Below, piece by piece: positions 1-6,393 of a stretch of DNA of 6,393 nucleotides (position 1 is the first letter of the stretch; each line of letters starts with the position of its first letter). A program made the translations under genes and the position numbers. Source of the DNA: Bacteroidota bacterium (lineage in GTDB: Bacteria > Bacteroidota > Bacteroidia > Bacteroidales > UBA10428). Location of the stretch: NCBI GenBank assembly GCA_024640925.1, contig JAHEEB010000257.1, positions 1 to 6,393 on the forward strand, written 5' to 3'. A model generated the notes under the pieces. It was given only the letters and a program-made list of their open reading frames with translations. It was not told the DNA's origin and made no database searches.

Positions 1-60
1 TATAGAGAAATGTTAGTATTCAAGGCCGGATAAATTTTACATTTCGTTTTAATTCAATGG

Positions 61-76
61 TGCTACACATTTTAAT
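61..76 (+). repeat. Direct repeat copy 1 (TGCTACACATT-TAAT)
   Basis: This 16-nt sequence, TGCTACACATTTTAAT, recurs at 522-537 with a single mismatch (A for T at the twelfth base), 461 bp downstream in the same orientation. Nothing longer is shared on either side. Its role is unknown; it could be a regulator site or a chance match in AT-rich DNA. Confidence 0.35.
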
Positions 77-98
77 TTTATGAAATATAAAATTTATT

Positions 99-119
99 AA
101 TCAGAAAGTATTTCAGATT
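99..119. other. Imperfect 9-bp inverted repeat
   Basis: The arms AATCAGAAA (99-107) and TTTCAGATT (111-119) flank a 3-nt centre, GTA. Eight of nine positions pair; the A at 103 faces the A at 115. The short centre suits a protein-binding dyad better than an RNA hairpin. No gene start lies close by, so a function cannot be assigned. Confidence 0.25.
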
Positions 120-444
120 GTTGGCCAAGTCTGGGTATCATTTTTTTGAATTATTCAAATCAGAAAATATCCGAAAAGTTGAACAGATAAAAATCCGGTG
201 AAAAAAAATTAAAATGAAACCAGGGAGAAAGGAGGCTAGTTAGAAAATATCAACAAATCCAGCATTCGTATAACCCTTTGCCGAATTCATGATAAAGATT
301 TGTATGAAATTCACTTTTATACATGGCGACTAAAGTAGTAATTCAAAACAGAATATCAAAAAATATAAGCTAAAAAAATGATTTGAATGAATTATTTATG
401 TTTTGTTTAGCATATTATTCAAGAGACTCTTCTTCTGACGTGCT

Positions 445-476
445 TTTGCAACGTATATGAACTTCGAATAATTTTT
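445..476 (+). promoter_or_regulatory. Candidate Bacteroidota-type promoter for the CotH gene
   Basis: TTTG at 445-448 is followed after 20 nt by TAATTTTT at 469-476. This resembles the Bacteroidota primary-sigma pattern of TTTG near -33 and TAnnTTTG near -7, with one mismatch in the last base of the -7 box. A start near 480-485 would give a leader of about 180 nt. In such AT-rich DNA the pattern can arise by chance, so this is only a candidate. Confidence 0.3.
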
Positions 477-521
477 TGCCGTTTGCTATGCCAAAATCTG
501 AATGAAATATTTATATTTACA

Positions 522-537
522 TGCTACACATTATAAT
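522..537 (+). repeat. Direct repeat copy 2 (TGCTACACATT-TAAT)
   Basis: This copy, TGCTACACATTATAAT, matches positions 61-76 at 15 of 16 bases. It contains TATAAT at 532-537, but no TTGACA-like partner lies about 17 bp upstream, and Bacteroidota housekeeping promoters do not normally use the enterobacterial consensus, so I do not call it a promoter. Confidence 0.35.
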
Positions 538-570
538 CCGTTTCCAGGTTAAAAGGATGATTGATTTTTC

Positions 571-600
571 TTTGCCGAATCAACAATCTGTTTACACTTT
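571..600 (+). promoter_or_regulatory. Alternative weak promoter, closer to the CotH gene
   Basis: TTTG at 571-574 lies 18 nt before TACACTTT at 593-600, which keeps the TA and part of the TTTG of the Bacteroidota -7 box with two mismatches. It would give a leader of roughly 55 nt and place the palindrome at 612-627 at the very start of the transcript. It is weaker than the 445-476 candidate in sequence but better in position. Confidence 0.2.
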
Positions 601-611
601 TATTCTGCCTT

Positions 612-627
612 GATAAATTGATTTATC
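612..627. promoter_or_regulatory. Perfect 7-bp dyad upstream of the CotH start
   Basis: GATAAAT (612-618) and ATTTATC (621-627) are exact reverse complements around a 2-nt centre, TG. The dyad ends 34 bp before the ATG at 662. With so small a centre it is more likely a site for a dimeric DNA-binding protein, or chance, than a stable RNA hairpin. Wobble pairs plus one C-G pair could extend it to 609-630. Confidence 0.25.
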
Positions 628-661
628 GGGTTGTTCGAATAATTCATCTAATTTTTATTTT

Positions 662-3589
662 ATGGCAAGAAAAAATTACACTTATAGCATAATCGGGTTC
701 TTTATAAGTTTTCAATTGTGTTTGCATGCCGGAAACAATGAGGGTCAAACATTAGAAATACTTGATACATTGTCCGAAATCCCCCCAGGAGTTATGCTTA
801 CTTACAATAAAGAGGCGGGTTTCTATACTACAGCCTTTGATCTGACGCTAAGTTTGTCAGATGCTTCGTTTATCATTGCTTATACCATCGATGGGAGCAA
901 TCCGGCAACATCATCTTCTGCAAGTGAATCTTCTTCTCCGGTAACAATACAGATTGATCCAGCATCTACCACGGGAAGAGCTGCGACTCCCGGATTCATT
1001 GTACGGGCTTGCATTAAAAAGGAGGGATATAGGTCTTCTTTTCCGGTAGCAGAGACTTTTATTTTTACCGATAAGGTAAAAACACAGGTTTATCCGGGAA
1101 GTCCTTGGCCCTCGTCAGATGTTAACGGTCAAATTTTAGATTATGATATGGCTTCTGATGTCACAACTGATGGTCGTTATTCAGGGCTAATTGATGACGC
1201 CCTGCTGGATATTCCTTCAATCTCTGTTACAACTGATAATGCAAACTTATTCGATGCTTCAACTGGTATTTATGTGAATGCATCGGAAAGAGATCTAGAA
1301 TCGGAAAGGGAATGTTCCGTCGAATTGATTAACCCCGATGGAAGTAAGGGATTCCAGATAAATGCAGGTTTGAGGATTAGAGGAGGTTCGAGTAGGTCGG
1401 ATGATAATCCGAAACACTCATTCCGGCTTTTCTTCCGAAGCGAATATGGTGCAGAAAAACTTGAATATCCCTTATTTGGAAATGAAGGAGTATCGGAATT
1501 TGACAACATCGATTTGCGTACTGAACAGAATTATTCGTGGAGTAAAGATGGCAGTGAGCACAATACTTTTGTTAAAGATCTTTATTCGCGCAATGCGCAA
1601 GGGAAAACAAGTCAACCCTATGCCAGGGGAAGGTATTATCATTTATACCTGAATGGGATGTATTGGGGGCTTTATCAAACACAGGAAAGACCTGAAGCCA
1701 GCTATGCTAAATCGTATTTTGGTGGCGATAAAGAGGATTATGATGTTATTAAAGTTTCTCCTATCGGATGGCCTTTTCACGATGAGGCTACCGATGGAAC
1801 AATGGATTCATGGAAAGAGCTCTGGGATTTGTGCAGAACCGGATTTTCTTCTAATGCTTCTTATTATGGGTTGGAAGGAAAGAACGAATATGGAAAACCG
1901 GTAAAAGGTTCTCGGGTGCTTGTTGATATTGATAACCTTATCGATTACATGGTAATGATTTTTTATACCGGAAATTTCGATGGCCCTGTATCTGCCTGGT
2001 ATAATAACAGTATGCCCAATAACTTTTATGCCATTTACAGTAAAAAGAATAAGGGGCTGGGATATAAGTTTATTGCTCATGATGCAGAACATACGATGTT
2101 TATTGATCCTATTTATGTTGGAACAGGAATCGAAGAAAACCGAGTAAATATCGGCGATATTGATGGCTACATGAAGATGGTAATTGATAATGTAATCGAT
2201 TTTAATCCTCAATGGTTACACTATAAATTATGTGCAAACAGCGAATACCGTACACGGTTTGCAAACAGGGCTTATAAACAACTTAGCAATGGTGGTGTTT
2301 TTTGTCCCGATACAGCCTCAGAACAGTTCCAGGCATTAGCCATTGAAATAAACATGGCAATCATAGCCGAATCGGCCAGATGGGGCGATGCACAAACTCT
2401 CGATTCGAGAACAAAAGACGATGACTGGTTACCTGAAATAAATGCAATAATGGATGATTTTTTCCCGAAACGTACAGATATTGTTATTGATCAGTTAATA
2501 GATGCTGATTTATATCCAACCCTCGAAGCTCCGAAAATTACTAAATCCGGAACAGCAATTTATTCCAGCAACTTTTCATTTTCAGGCTTATTTACATTGA
2601 ATATCAGCAATCCAAATGCGGAAGGTGATATATATTACACCCTGGATGGTTCTGATCCAAGAATTTCTGGCGGGGGTGTTTCATCAGAGGCGATTTCATC
2701 TGCTATGGCTTTCGATTTATCGATCGCAGGTTCAACAGTTATTAAAGCGCGAATAAAATCGGGCTCTTTGTGGTCAGCACTTAAGGAAGTAAATTTTCTT
2801 TCGGAAAATGAGGATTATACAACTCTTAAAGTAACGGAGATCTTTTATCATCCAAAAGATGAAATAATCGGAACTGATACTACAGATGGGAAAAGTTTTG
2901 AGTTCCTCGAATTGAAAAATGCAGGGACTTCAGCACTAAATATTTCCGGAATAAAAATTGATTCGGCAATACATTATATTGTACCTGAAAACACGATACT
3001 TTCACCCAAAGGCTTTTATGTCATTGCGGCCAAGCCTGCACAATTTTACGCCCGGTATGGTGTAAACCCAAGTGGAAATTATTCCGGTAACTTTGCTAAT
3101 TCCGGTGAATATGTATTAATTGAGGACAGAACCGGGAATGAGATAATTTCATTTACCTATGATGATCAAAGTCCTTGGCCACTTTCGGCAGATGGAGACG
3201 GTTATTCTCTTGTTCCTGTTCATATCAATCCTGTTACAGACCCAAATAATCCTGAATATTGGAGAGTTTCTCTTTTTGAAAATGGTTCACCCTTTGTCGA
3301 TGACACAATAACAATGCTTGGCGAACCAGTAATTCCATCAGATTTTGATTTTGCAGTATATCCTAATCCGGCAAACCAATTCCTGAACATAACAACAGGG
3401 TTAATACCTGGTATGGTGGCTGAATTAACCTTAAGCAGTCCCGATGGAAAAGTTCTGTTCGAACAGTATATTGACGAACAAAACTATATGCTGAATCTAA
3501 ACAGCATTGAAATTTCAACGGGTATCTATTTTATCAGGTTAAATACGAAAGAAAAGCAGTTTGTACAAAAGGTTATTATAATCCGATGA
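662..3589 (+). CDS. Secreted CotH kinase family protein with lamin-tail domain and T9SS type A sorting signal
   Basis: This 975-residue protein is probably exported by Sec and then carried to the cell surface or medium by type IX secretion. Residues 1-23 form a signal peptide: Arg3-Lys4, a hydrophobic stretch, and likely cleavage after LHA; Cys20 lacks a lipobox. Residues 40-135 and 621-712 are chitobiase/hexosaminidase C-terminal-like domains, marked by YTIDGSNP (74-81) and YTLDGSDP (659-666). The CotH core spans about 190-610, with GLRIRGGSS (236-244), PKHSFRL (250-256), LRTEQNYSW (285-293), YLNGMYWGLYQTQERPE (329-345), GNFDGP (437-442) and HDAEH (473-477). A lamin-tail domain follows at 722-852, ending in SPWP (837-840) and GYSLVP (847-852). 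The sorting domain at 893-975 has YPNPA (900-904), GIYFIRL (954-960) and a basic end, KVIIIR. Bacillus CotH is an atypical protein kinase that phosphorylates spore-coat proteins; here the substrate and any activity are unknown. ATG 662 is chosen because the signal peptide begins there. There is no Shine-Dalgarno. It is probably monocistronic. Confidence 0.93.
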   Translation: MARKNYTYSIIGFFISFQLCLHAGNNEGQTLEILDTLSEIPPGVMLTYNKEAGFYTTAFDLTLSLSDASFIIAYTIDGSNPATSSSASESSSPVTIQIDPASTTGRAATPGFIVRACIKKEGYRSSFPVAETFIFTDKVKTQVYPGSPWPSSDVNGQILDYDMASDVTTDGRYSGLIDDALLDIPSISVTTDNANLFDASTGIYVNASERDLESERECSVELINPDGSKGFQINAGLRIRGGSSRSDDNPKHSFRLFFRSEYGAEKLEYPLFGNEGVSEFDNIDLRTEQNYSWSKDGSEHNTFVKDLYSRNAQGKTSQPYARGRYYHLYLNGMYWGLYQTQERPEASYAKSYFGGDKEDYDVIKVSPIGWPFHDEATDGTMDSWKELWDLCRTGFSSNASYYGLEGKNEYGKPVKGSRVLVDIDNLIDYMVMIFYTGNFDGPVSAWYNNSMPNNFYAIYSKKNKGLGYKFIAHDAEHTMFIDPIYVGTGIEENRVNIGDIDGYMKMVIDNVIDFNPQWLHYKLCANSEYRTRFANRAYKQLSNGGVFCPDTASEQFQALAIEINMAIIAESARWGDAQTLDSRTKDDDWLPEINAIMDDFFPKRTDIVIDQLIDADLYPTLEAPKITKSGTAIYSSNFSFSGLFTLNISNPNAEGDIYYTLDGSDPRISGGGVSSEAISSAMAFDLSIAGSTVIKARIKSGSLWSALKEVNFLSENEDYTTLKVTEIFYHPKDEIIGTDTTDGKSFEFLELKNAGTSALNISGIKIDSAIHYIVPENTILSPKGFYVIAAKPAQFYARYGVNPSGNYSGNFANSGEYVLIEDRTGNEIISFTYDDQSPWPLSADGDGYSLVPVHINPVTDPNNPEYWRVSLFENGSPFVDDTITMLGEPVIPSDFDFAVYPNPANQFLNITTGLIPGMVAELTLSSPDGKVLFEQYIDEQNYMLNLNSIEISTGIYFIRLNTKEKQFVQKVIIIR

Positions 3590-3618
3590 GCTGTTTTTTA
3601 ATTAATAATGTTTAATGA

Positions 3619-3757
3619 GACTGTCCAAAAAGTTGATAAATAGTCACGAAGATTCTAAGACACAAAGGTATCACTAAGGTTAATGTCTTTTAAATAAGAT
3701 CTTTGTGAATTCTTTGGGACTTTGTGCCTTGGTGGCAAATTTACTTTTTGGACAGCC
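3619..3757. mobile_element. 139-bp palindromic MITE-like / IS-derived repeat element
   Basis: The ends carry a 15-bp terminal inverted repeat (3619-3633 and 3743-3757) with one mismatch; its core CTGTCCAAAAAGT is matched exactly by ACTTTTTGGACAG at 3743-3755. Inside lie two 35-bp arms, 3645-3679 and 3700-3734, which pair at about 23 positions around a 20-nt centre. Each arm is built from 8-nt phrases resembling CACnAAGn. There is no open reading frame, so it cannot encode a transposase; movement would depend on one supplied elsewhere. I see no clear target-site duplication next to the ends. GACTGTCC-type ends occur on some insertion sequences, but the family is not certain. The fold, followed by T7 at 3760-3766, could also stop transcription from the CotH gene. 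A non-mobile extragenic palindromic repeat is the main alternative. Confidence 0.6.
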
Positions 3758-3892
3758 GCTTTTTTTACTTTACCTGTCTGCGAATTAATTTAACCCAAAT
3801 TCAATAAGAGATGAATTATGCTATGAAATCTAAACGATAACTCCTGATTATAAAAACAAAGATAATAAAAGCAGTTGTGGTTTGATAATCAG

Positions 3893-3900
3893 TAGATTTG
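3893..3900 (+). promoter_or_regulatory. Candidate -7 box for pfp
   Basis: TAGATTTG fits the Bacteroidota -7 consensus TAnnTTTG exactly, but no TTTG is found at the expected 19-21 nt upstream; the nearest, at 3881-3884, is too close. Transcription would start near 3905, giving a leader of about 115 nt that contains the palindromes at 3918-3938. A second candidate, CAATTTTG at 3966-3973 (one mismatch), would give a leader of about 40 nt and put those palindromes upstream of it. The sequence does not decide between them. Confidence 0.3.
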
Positions 3901-3917
3901 CTTACTTTAATTGTGTT

Positions 3918-3938
3918 ATTGCGCAATTTGAATTCAAA
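3918..3938. promoter_or_regulatory. Two abutting perfect palindromes upstream of pfp (possible operator)
   Basis: ATTGCGCAAT (3918-3927) and TTTGAATTCAAA (3927-3938) are each exact palindromes and share base 3927. They lie 81-102 bp before the pfp ATG, between two candidate -7 boxes. Adjacent dyads like this can be operator sites, but no regulator gene is nearby and the assignment is inference only. Confidence 0.3.
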
Positions 3939-4019
3939 CTAGTTCCATTTTTCAAAATATATTACCAATTTTGCAGCCTCGATATAACTCGAATTATAAA
4001 AATTTTAAAATAAACAATC

Positions 4020-5666
4020 ATGATAAAAAGTGCATTACAACTGGCCAGAGAAAGCTATAAGCCAAAACTTCCCGGATCGCTGAACGGACCGGTTGTTGTT
4101 GTTGAGGGTGAAAAAACCCAGTCGATTGCCGACCAGGATGAGATTAAAAAGATGTTCCCAAATACCTATGGAATGCCTATACTTACCTTTAAACCTGGAA
4201 CTAAAAAGGAAATGCCTCCTGTAAATGTTGGGGTTATTCTGTCAGGTGGGCAGGCTCCTGGTGGTCATAATGTTATTGCTGGCTTGTTCGATGGAATTAA
4301 GGCAATTAACCCCCAAAGTAAACTTTATGGATTTTTAGGCGGCCCATCGGGTTTGACTGATAATAAATACATTGAACTAACTGCCGAAATAGTTAACCAT
4401 TACCGGAATACAGGTGGTTTCGATATTATCGGTTCGGGTCGTACAAAGCTGGAGAAGAAAGAGCAGTTTGACAAAGGCCGTCAGAATTGCAATGTCTTGG
4501 GAATTAGTGCCCTGGTTATTATCGGTGGCGACGATTCAAATACCAATGCATGTGTTTTGGCTGAGTATTACAGAGAAATTAATGCTGGAATTCAGGTAGT
4601 TGGCTGTCCGAAGACTATCGATGGCGATTTGAAAAACGAAATGATTGAAACTTCTTTTGGTTTCGACACCGCATGCAAAGTATATAGCGAGCTAATTGGT
4701 AATATTCAACGCGATGCCAACTCTGCTAAGAAATACTGGCATTTTATTAAGCTTATGGGACGTTCAGCTTCACATATCGGGTTGGAATGTGCCCTGCAGA
4801 CCCAGCCCAATATTACAATCATCTCAGAAGAAGTTGAAACTAAGCAGCAAACACTTGATGATATTGTTAATTATATTGCTGGTATTATTGCGAAACGTTC
4901 AGAAAATGGAGAAAACTTTGGAACAGTCCTTATTCCCGAAGGTCTCATCGAGTTTATCCCCGAAATTAAAATTCTTATTTCTGAGTTGAATGATTTAATG
5001 GCAGCCAAAGAAGAAGAGCTTTCTCAATTAGAAACTTACCAGGATAAACGAACATTCATTGCAGAATCTTTATCTGGTAAATCTTCTGATGTATATGCCA
5101 GTCTTCCTGATGATATCGCAAATCAGCTCATCATGGATCGTGATCCTCATGGGAATGTTCAGGTTTCAAGAATTGAGACAGAAAAACTTTTAATCCAGAT
5201 GGTTGAGCATAAACTGAAAGATATGCGAAAAGAGGGCAAATACAATGGTAAATTTGCCTATCAGAATCACTTCTTTGGATATGAAGGAAGATGTGCTGCC
5301 CCTTCAAATTTCGATGCCGATTATACATACTCCCTTGGTTATACTGCTGCCTTGCTAATACGCGAGGGTAAAACCGGATACATGTCATCGGTTAGAAATA
5401 CTACAGCATCTGCCAGCGAGTGGATTGCCGGAGGTGTTCCTGTAACTATGATGATGAATATGGAACGCCGACACGGTGAAATGAAACCGGTTATTCAAAA
5501 AGCACTTGTTAAACTAGAAGGCGCTCCATTCAAAAAGTTTGCTTCGCAACGTGAAGAATGGGCTATGAAAACTATGTATGTATATCCTGGCCCAATTCAA
5601 TATTTTGGTCCGAGCGAAGTATGCGATGCTCCAACAAAAACGCTTCTCCTTGAAAAAGGCAAATAA
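4020..5666 (+). CDS. pfp: Diphosphate--fructose-6-phosphate 1-phosphotransferase (PPi-dependent phosphofructokinase)
   Basis: This cytosolic enzyme reversibly converts fructose 6-phosphate plus pyrophosphate to fructose 1,6-bisphosphate plus phosphate, so it can serve glycolysis or gluconeogenesis. Its 548 residues match the long clade of PPi-PFKs, much longer than the roughly 320-residue ATP-dependent PfkA. Visible motifs are GGQAPGGHN (76-84), in the phosphoryl-donor loop; GGDDSNTNA (169-177), whose second Asp (172) replaces the Gly typical of ATP-dependent enzymes and marks PPi use; PKTIDGDL (197-204), with Lys198 and the catalytic-base Asp201; [11 protein letters not shown] (246-256); and YEGRC (421-425), in the sugar-phosphate-binding part. 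The charged segment at about 320-420 is the insertion typical of the long form. The start at 4020 gives the expected N-terminus ([19 protein letters not shown]) after an A-rich leader without a Shine-Dalgarno. The gene is bounded by a terminator and is probably transcribed alone. The reading frame is intact with no missing key residue. Confidence 0.97.
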   Translation: MIKSALQLARESYKPKLPGSLNGPVVVVEGEKTQSIADQDEIKKMFPNTYGMPILTFKPGTKKEMPPVNVGVILSGGQAPGGHNVIAGLFDGIKAINPQSKLYGFLGGPSGLTDNKYIELTAEIVNHYRNTGGFDIIGSGRTKLEKKEQFDKGRQNCNVLGISALVIIGGDDSNTNACVLAEYYREINAGIQVVGCPKTIDGDLKNEMIETSFGFDTACKVYSELIGNIQRDANSAKKYWHFIKLMGRSASHIGLECALQTQPNITIISEEVETKQQTLDDIVNYIAGIIAKRSENGENFGTVLIPEGLIEFIPEIKILISELNDLMAAKEEELSQLETYQDKRTFIAESLSGKSSDVYASLPDDIANQLIMDRDPHGNVQVSRIETEKLLIQMVEHKLKDMRKEGKYNGKFAYQNHFFGYEGRCAAPSNFDADYTYSLGYTAALLIREGKTGYMSSVRNTTASASEWIAGGVPVTMMMNMERRHGEMKPVIQKALVKLEGAPFKKFASQREEWAMKTMYVYPGPIQYFGPSEVCDAPTKTLLLEKGK

Positions 5667-5690
5667 TATTGAGAGAGAAATCTTTCCATC

Positions 5691-5721
5691 AAAAAAACAG
5701 GGCTTTATGTCCTGTTTTTTT
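5691..5721 (+). terminator. Rho-independent terminator of pfp
   Basis: AAAAAAACAGG (5691-5701) pairs perfectly with CCTGTTTTTTT (5711-5721). A G-T and a C-G pair (5702/5710, 5703/5709) can extend the stem to 13 bp and leave a TTTAT loop. The T run continues to 5722. It begins 25 nt after the pfp stop. Because an A7 run precedes the GC part, it could also work on the opposite strand, although no minus-strand gene is seen here. Confidence 0.85.
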
Positions 5722-5819
5722 TATTCCAATAAAACAAATGATACGGAATTAATTCGGTAAATTTATTTTCGGCAAAGGGTATCATGATTTCTTTAAAATA
5801 AAGGATAAAAACCAAAATT

Positions 5820-6393
5820 ATGGGAAAAGATGTTGCGTTGGTTTTATCGGGCGGAGGTGCCAGGGGCTATGCCCATATAGGGGTAATTAAAGTGTTGGTG
5901 CAACATGGATTTAACATTACTTCTATTTCCGGAACATCTATGGGAGCATTAGTAGGAGGAATTTATGCCACTGGCCAGCTTCAGCAATTCGAGGAATGGA
6001 TTCTTTCACTGGATATGATGAAAGTGCTTAAACTAACCGATTTTTCGATTAGTAGAAGAGGATTTGTAAAAGGAAAAAAAATAATCAATGAAATTAAACT
6101 TATTGTACCCGAAAGGAAAATTGAAGATTTACCTATACCCTTTTGTGCAATAGCTACCGATATTATAAACGGAACAGAAACCATTTTTACTAAAGGAAGC
6201 CTTTATGATGCGATAAGAGCATCCATTTCTATTCCAACTGTATTTCAACCCATAAAAATCGATGGACATTATTTTGTCGATGGTGGGTTGTTGAATCCTA
6301 TTCCGGTTAATAGGGTTAAAAGACACGAGGGAGATATTCTTGTTGTAGTTAATGTTTGTGCCCCTATACCTTATATGGATAGAGGAAATGAAG
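5820..6393 (+). CDS. Patatin-like phospholipase family protein, RssA-like (3' end beyond the window)
   Basis: The first 191 codons are present and the frame is still open at the window edge. The protein is a predicted serine acyl hydrolase of the patatin fold, acting on phospholipids or other acyl esters through a Ser-Asp dyad. The oxyanion-hole motif GGGARG is at residues 11-16, the nucleophile elbow GTSMG at 38-42 (Ser40), and the catalytic Asp motif DGG at 154-156 (Asp154), followed by NPIPV. All core motifs therefore lie within the visible part. No signal peptide is present, which suggests the cytosolic RssA/YlbK type; many are 250-320 residues. A longer form with a C-terminal domain cannot be excluded. 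An in-frame TAA at 5799-5801 makes ATG 5820 the first available ATG. AAGGA at 5801-5805 is 14 nt away, too far for a good Shine-Dalgarno. It lies behind the pfp terminator, so it likely has its own promoter, but none stands out. Confidence 0.93.
   Translation, partial: MGKDVALVLSGGGARGYAHIGVIKVLVQHGFNITSISGTSMGALVGGIYATGQLQQFEEWILSLDMMKVLKLTDFSISRRGFVKGKKIINEIKLIVPERKIEDLPIPFCAIATDIINGTETIFTKGSLYDAIRASISIPTVFQPIKIDGHYFVDGGLLNPIPVNRVKRHEGDILVVVNVCAPIPYMDRGNE

Larger units (their letters stand above)
1..661. other. Long AT-rich intergenic region, no gene seen
   Basis: No reading frame of useful length is present on either strand. The + frame from base 1 stays open for only ten codons, reading YREMLVFKAG and then TAA at 31-33. 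It could be the tail of an upstream gene but is too short to support. Very small ATG frames, such as nine codons at 214-243 after a purine-rich AGGGAGAAAGGAGG stretch at 222-235 that lies inside it, have no supporting features. The region holds two 16-nt near-identical direct repeats (61-76 and 522-537), an 11-nt direct repeat TTCGAATAATT (463-473 and 634-644), several short palindromes, and weak promoter-like pairs near the CotH gene. No tRNA-like arms or riboswitch core were recognised. Confidence 0.7.
3590..4019. other. Intergenic region between the CotH and pfp genes
   Basis: This 430-bp gap holds a 139-bp palindromic element (3619-3757), a T7 run just after it (3760-3766), and an AT-rich pfp upstream region with a TAGATTTG box and two abutting palindromes. 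An 8-bp inverted repeat, CTGATTAT (3844-3851) and ATAATCAG (3885-3892), ends immediately before that box. A nine-codon ATG frame at 3811-3840 (MNYAMKSKR) has nothing to support it as a gene. A T6 run at 3594-3599 follows the CotH stop but lacks a preceding hairpin. Confidence 0.7.

Noticed and set aside
1..33. Ten-codon open tail ending in TAA, possibly the C-terminus of an upstream gene
   Set aside because: It is too short to tell from chance, and the residues match no tail I can identify.
214..243. Nine-codon ATG frame containing an AGGGAGAAAGGAGG purine run
   Set aside because: The purine run lies inside the frame, not before it, and no start codon follows it at usable distance.
421..431. 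Palindrome AAGAGACTCTT
   Set aside because: An 11-bp dyad of low complexity with no positional relation to a gene start; likely chance.
1270..2212. Minus-strand open frames (1270-1509, 1808-2212) and short + strand frames (1401-1652, 1653-1904) inside the CotH gene
   Set aside because: They lie wholly inside a well-supported CDS with recognisable domains, and their translations show no family features.
1099..3180. Shared AAGTCCTTGGCC at 1099-1110 and 3169-3180
   Set aside because: Both encode the SPWP motif in separate domains of the same protein; this reflects common codons and not a DNA repeat element.
3811..3840. Nine-codon frame MNYAMKSKR upstream of pfp as a possible leader peptide
   Set aside because: It shows no run of regulatory codons and no attenuator-like hairpin pair, and it lies upstream of the best candidate -7 box.
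4414..5388. Overlapping frames inside pfp (4414-4599, 4696-4989, and 5131-5388 on the minus strand)
   Set aside because: They are shadows of the strongly supported pfp frame.
5578..5760. 60-residue frame overlapping the pfp 3' end and running through the terminator
   Set aside because: It overlaps coding sequence and reads straight through the terminator hairpin; the composition looks non-coding.
5764..5771. TATTTTCG as a -7 box for the patatin-like gene
   Set aside because: It mismatches the TTTG part of the consensus, and no TTTG lies 19-21 nt upstream.
5981..6326. Two minus-strand frames opposite the patatin-like gene
   Set aside because: The + strand frame carries GGGARG, GTSMG and DGG in the correct order and spacing, so these are antisense shadows.

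Overview
The window looks like a stretch of chromosome from an AT-rich member of the Bacteroidota, probably of the Marinilabiliales/Prolixibacteraceae type, though the genus is only a guess. Three things point there. The first protein ends in a type IX secretion (T9SS) type A sorting domain, which is essentially confined to this phylum. The long-form pyrophosphate-dependent phosphofructokinase has an N-terminus of the kind seen in Bacteroidales. The genes start after A/T-rich leaders without a convincing Shine-Dalgarno, as is usual in the phylum. All three genes are on the + strand, with similar codon use and no obvious sign of recent transfer.

Layout. Positions 1-661 hold no convincing gene; the stretch is AT-rich and contains small repeats, palindromes and weak promoter-like sequences. 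Positions 662-3589 encode a 975-residue secreted CotH-kinase-family protein with two chitobiase/hexosaminidase C-terminal-like domains, a lamin-tail domain and the T9SS signal. Positions 3590-4019 are non-coding and contain a 139-bp palindromic element (3619-3757) that resembles a MITE or IS-derived repeat, followed by a probable pfp promoter region with two abutting perfect palindromes. Positions 4020-5666 encode the PPi-dependent phosphofructokinase Pfp, closed by a clear Rho-independent terminator at 5691-5721. From 5820 to the right edge runs the first 191 codons of a patatin-like phospholipase.

The genes do not look like an operon. The gaps are 430 and 153 bp, one holding a repeat element and the other a strong terminator, and the functions are unrelated: surface/secreted protein, central glycolysis, lipid acyl hydrolase. 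I see no CRISPR array, tRNA, rRNA, integrase, phage gene or defence system. The most distinctive non-gene signal is the 139-bp element, whose two arms share a mirrored 8-nt phrase organisation. Nothing in the window supports a claim of a new multi-gene system.
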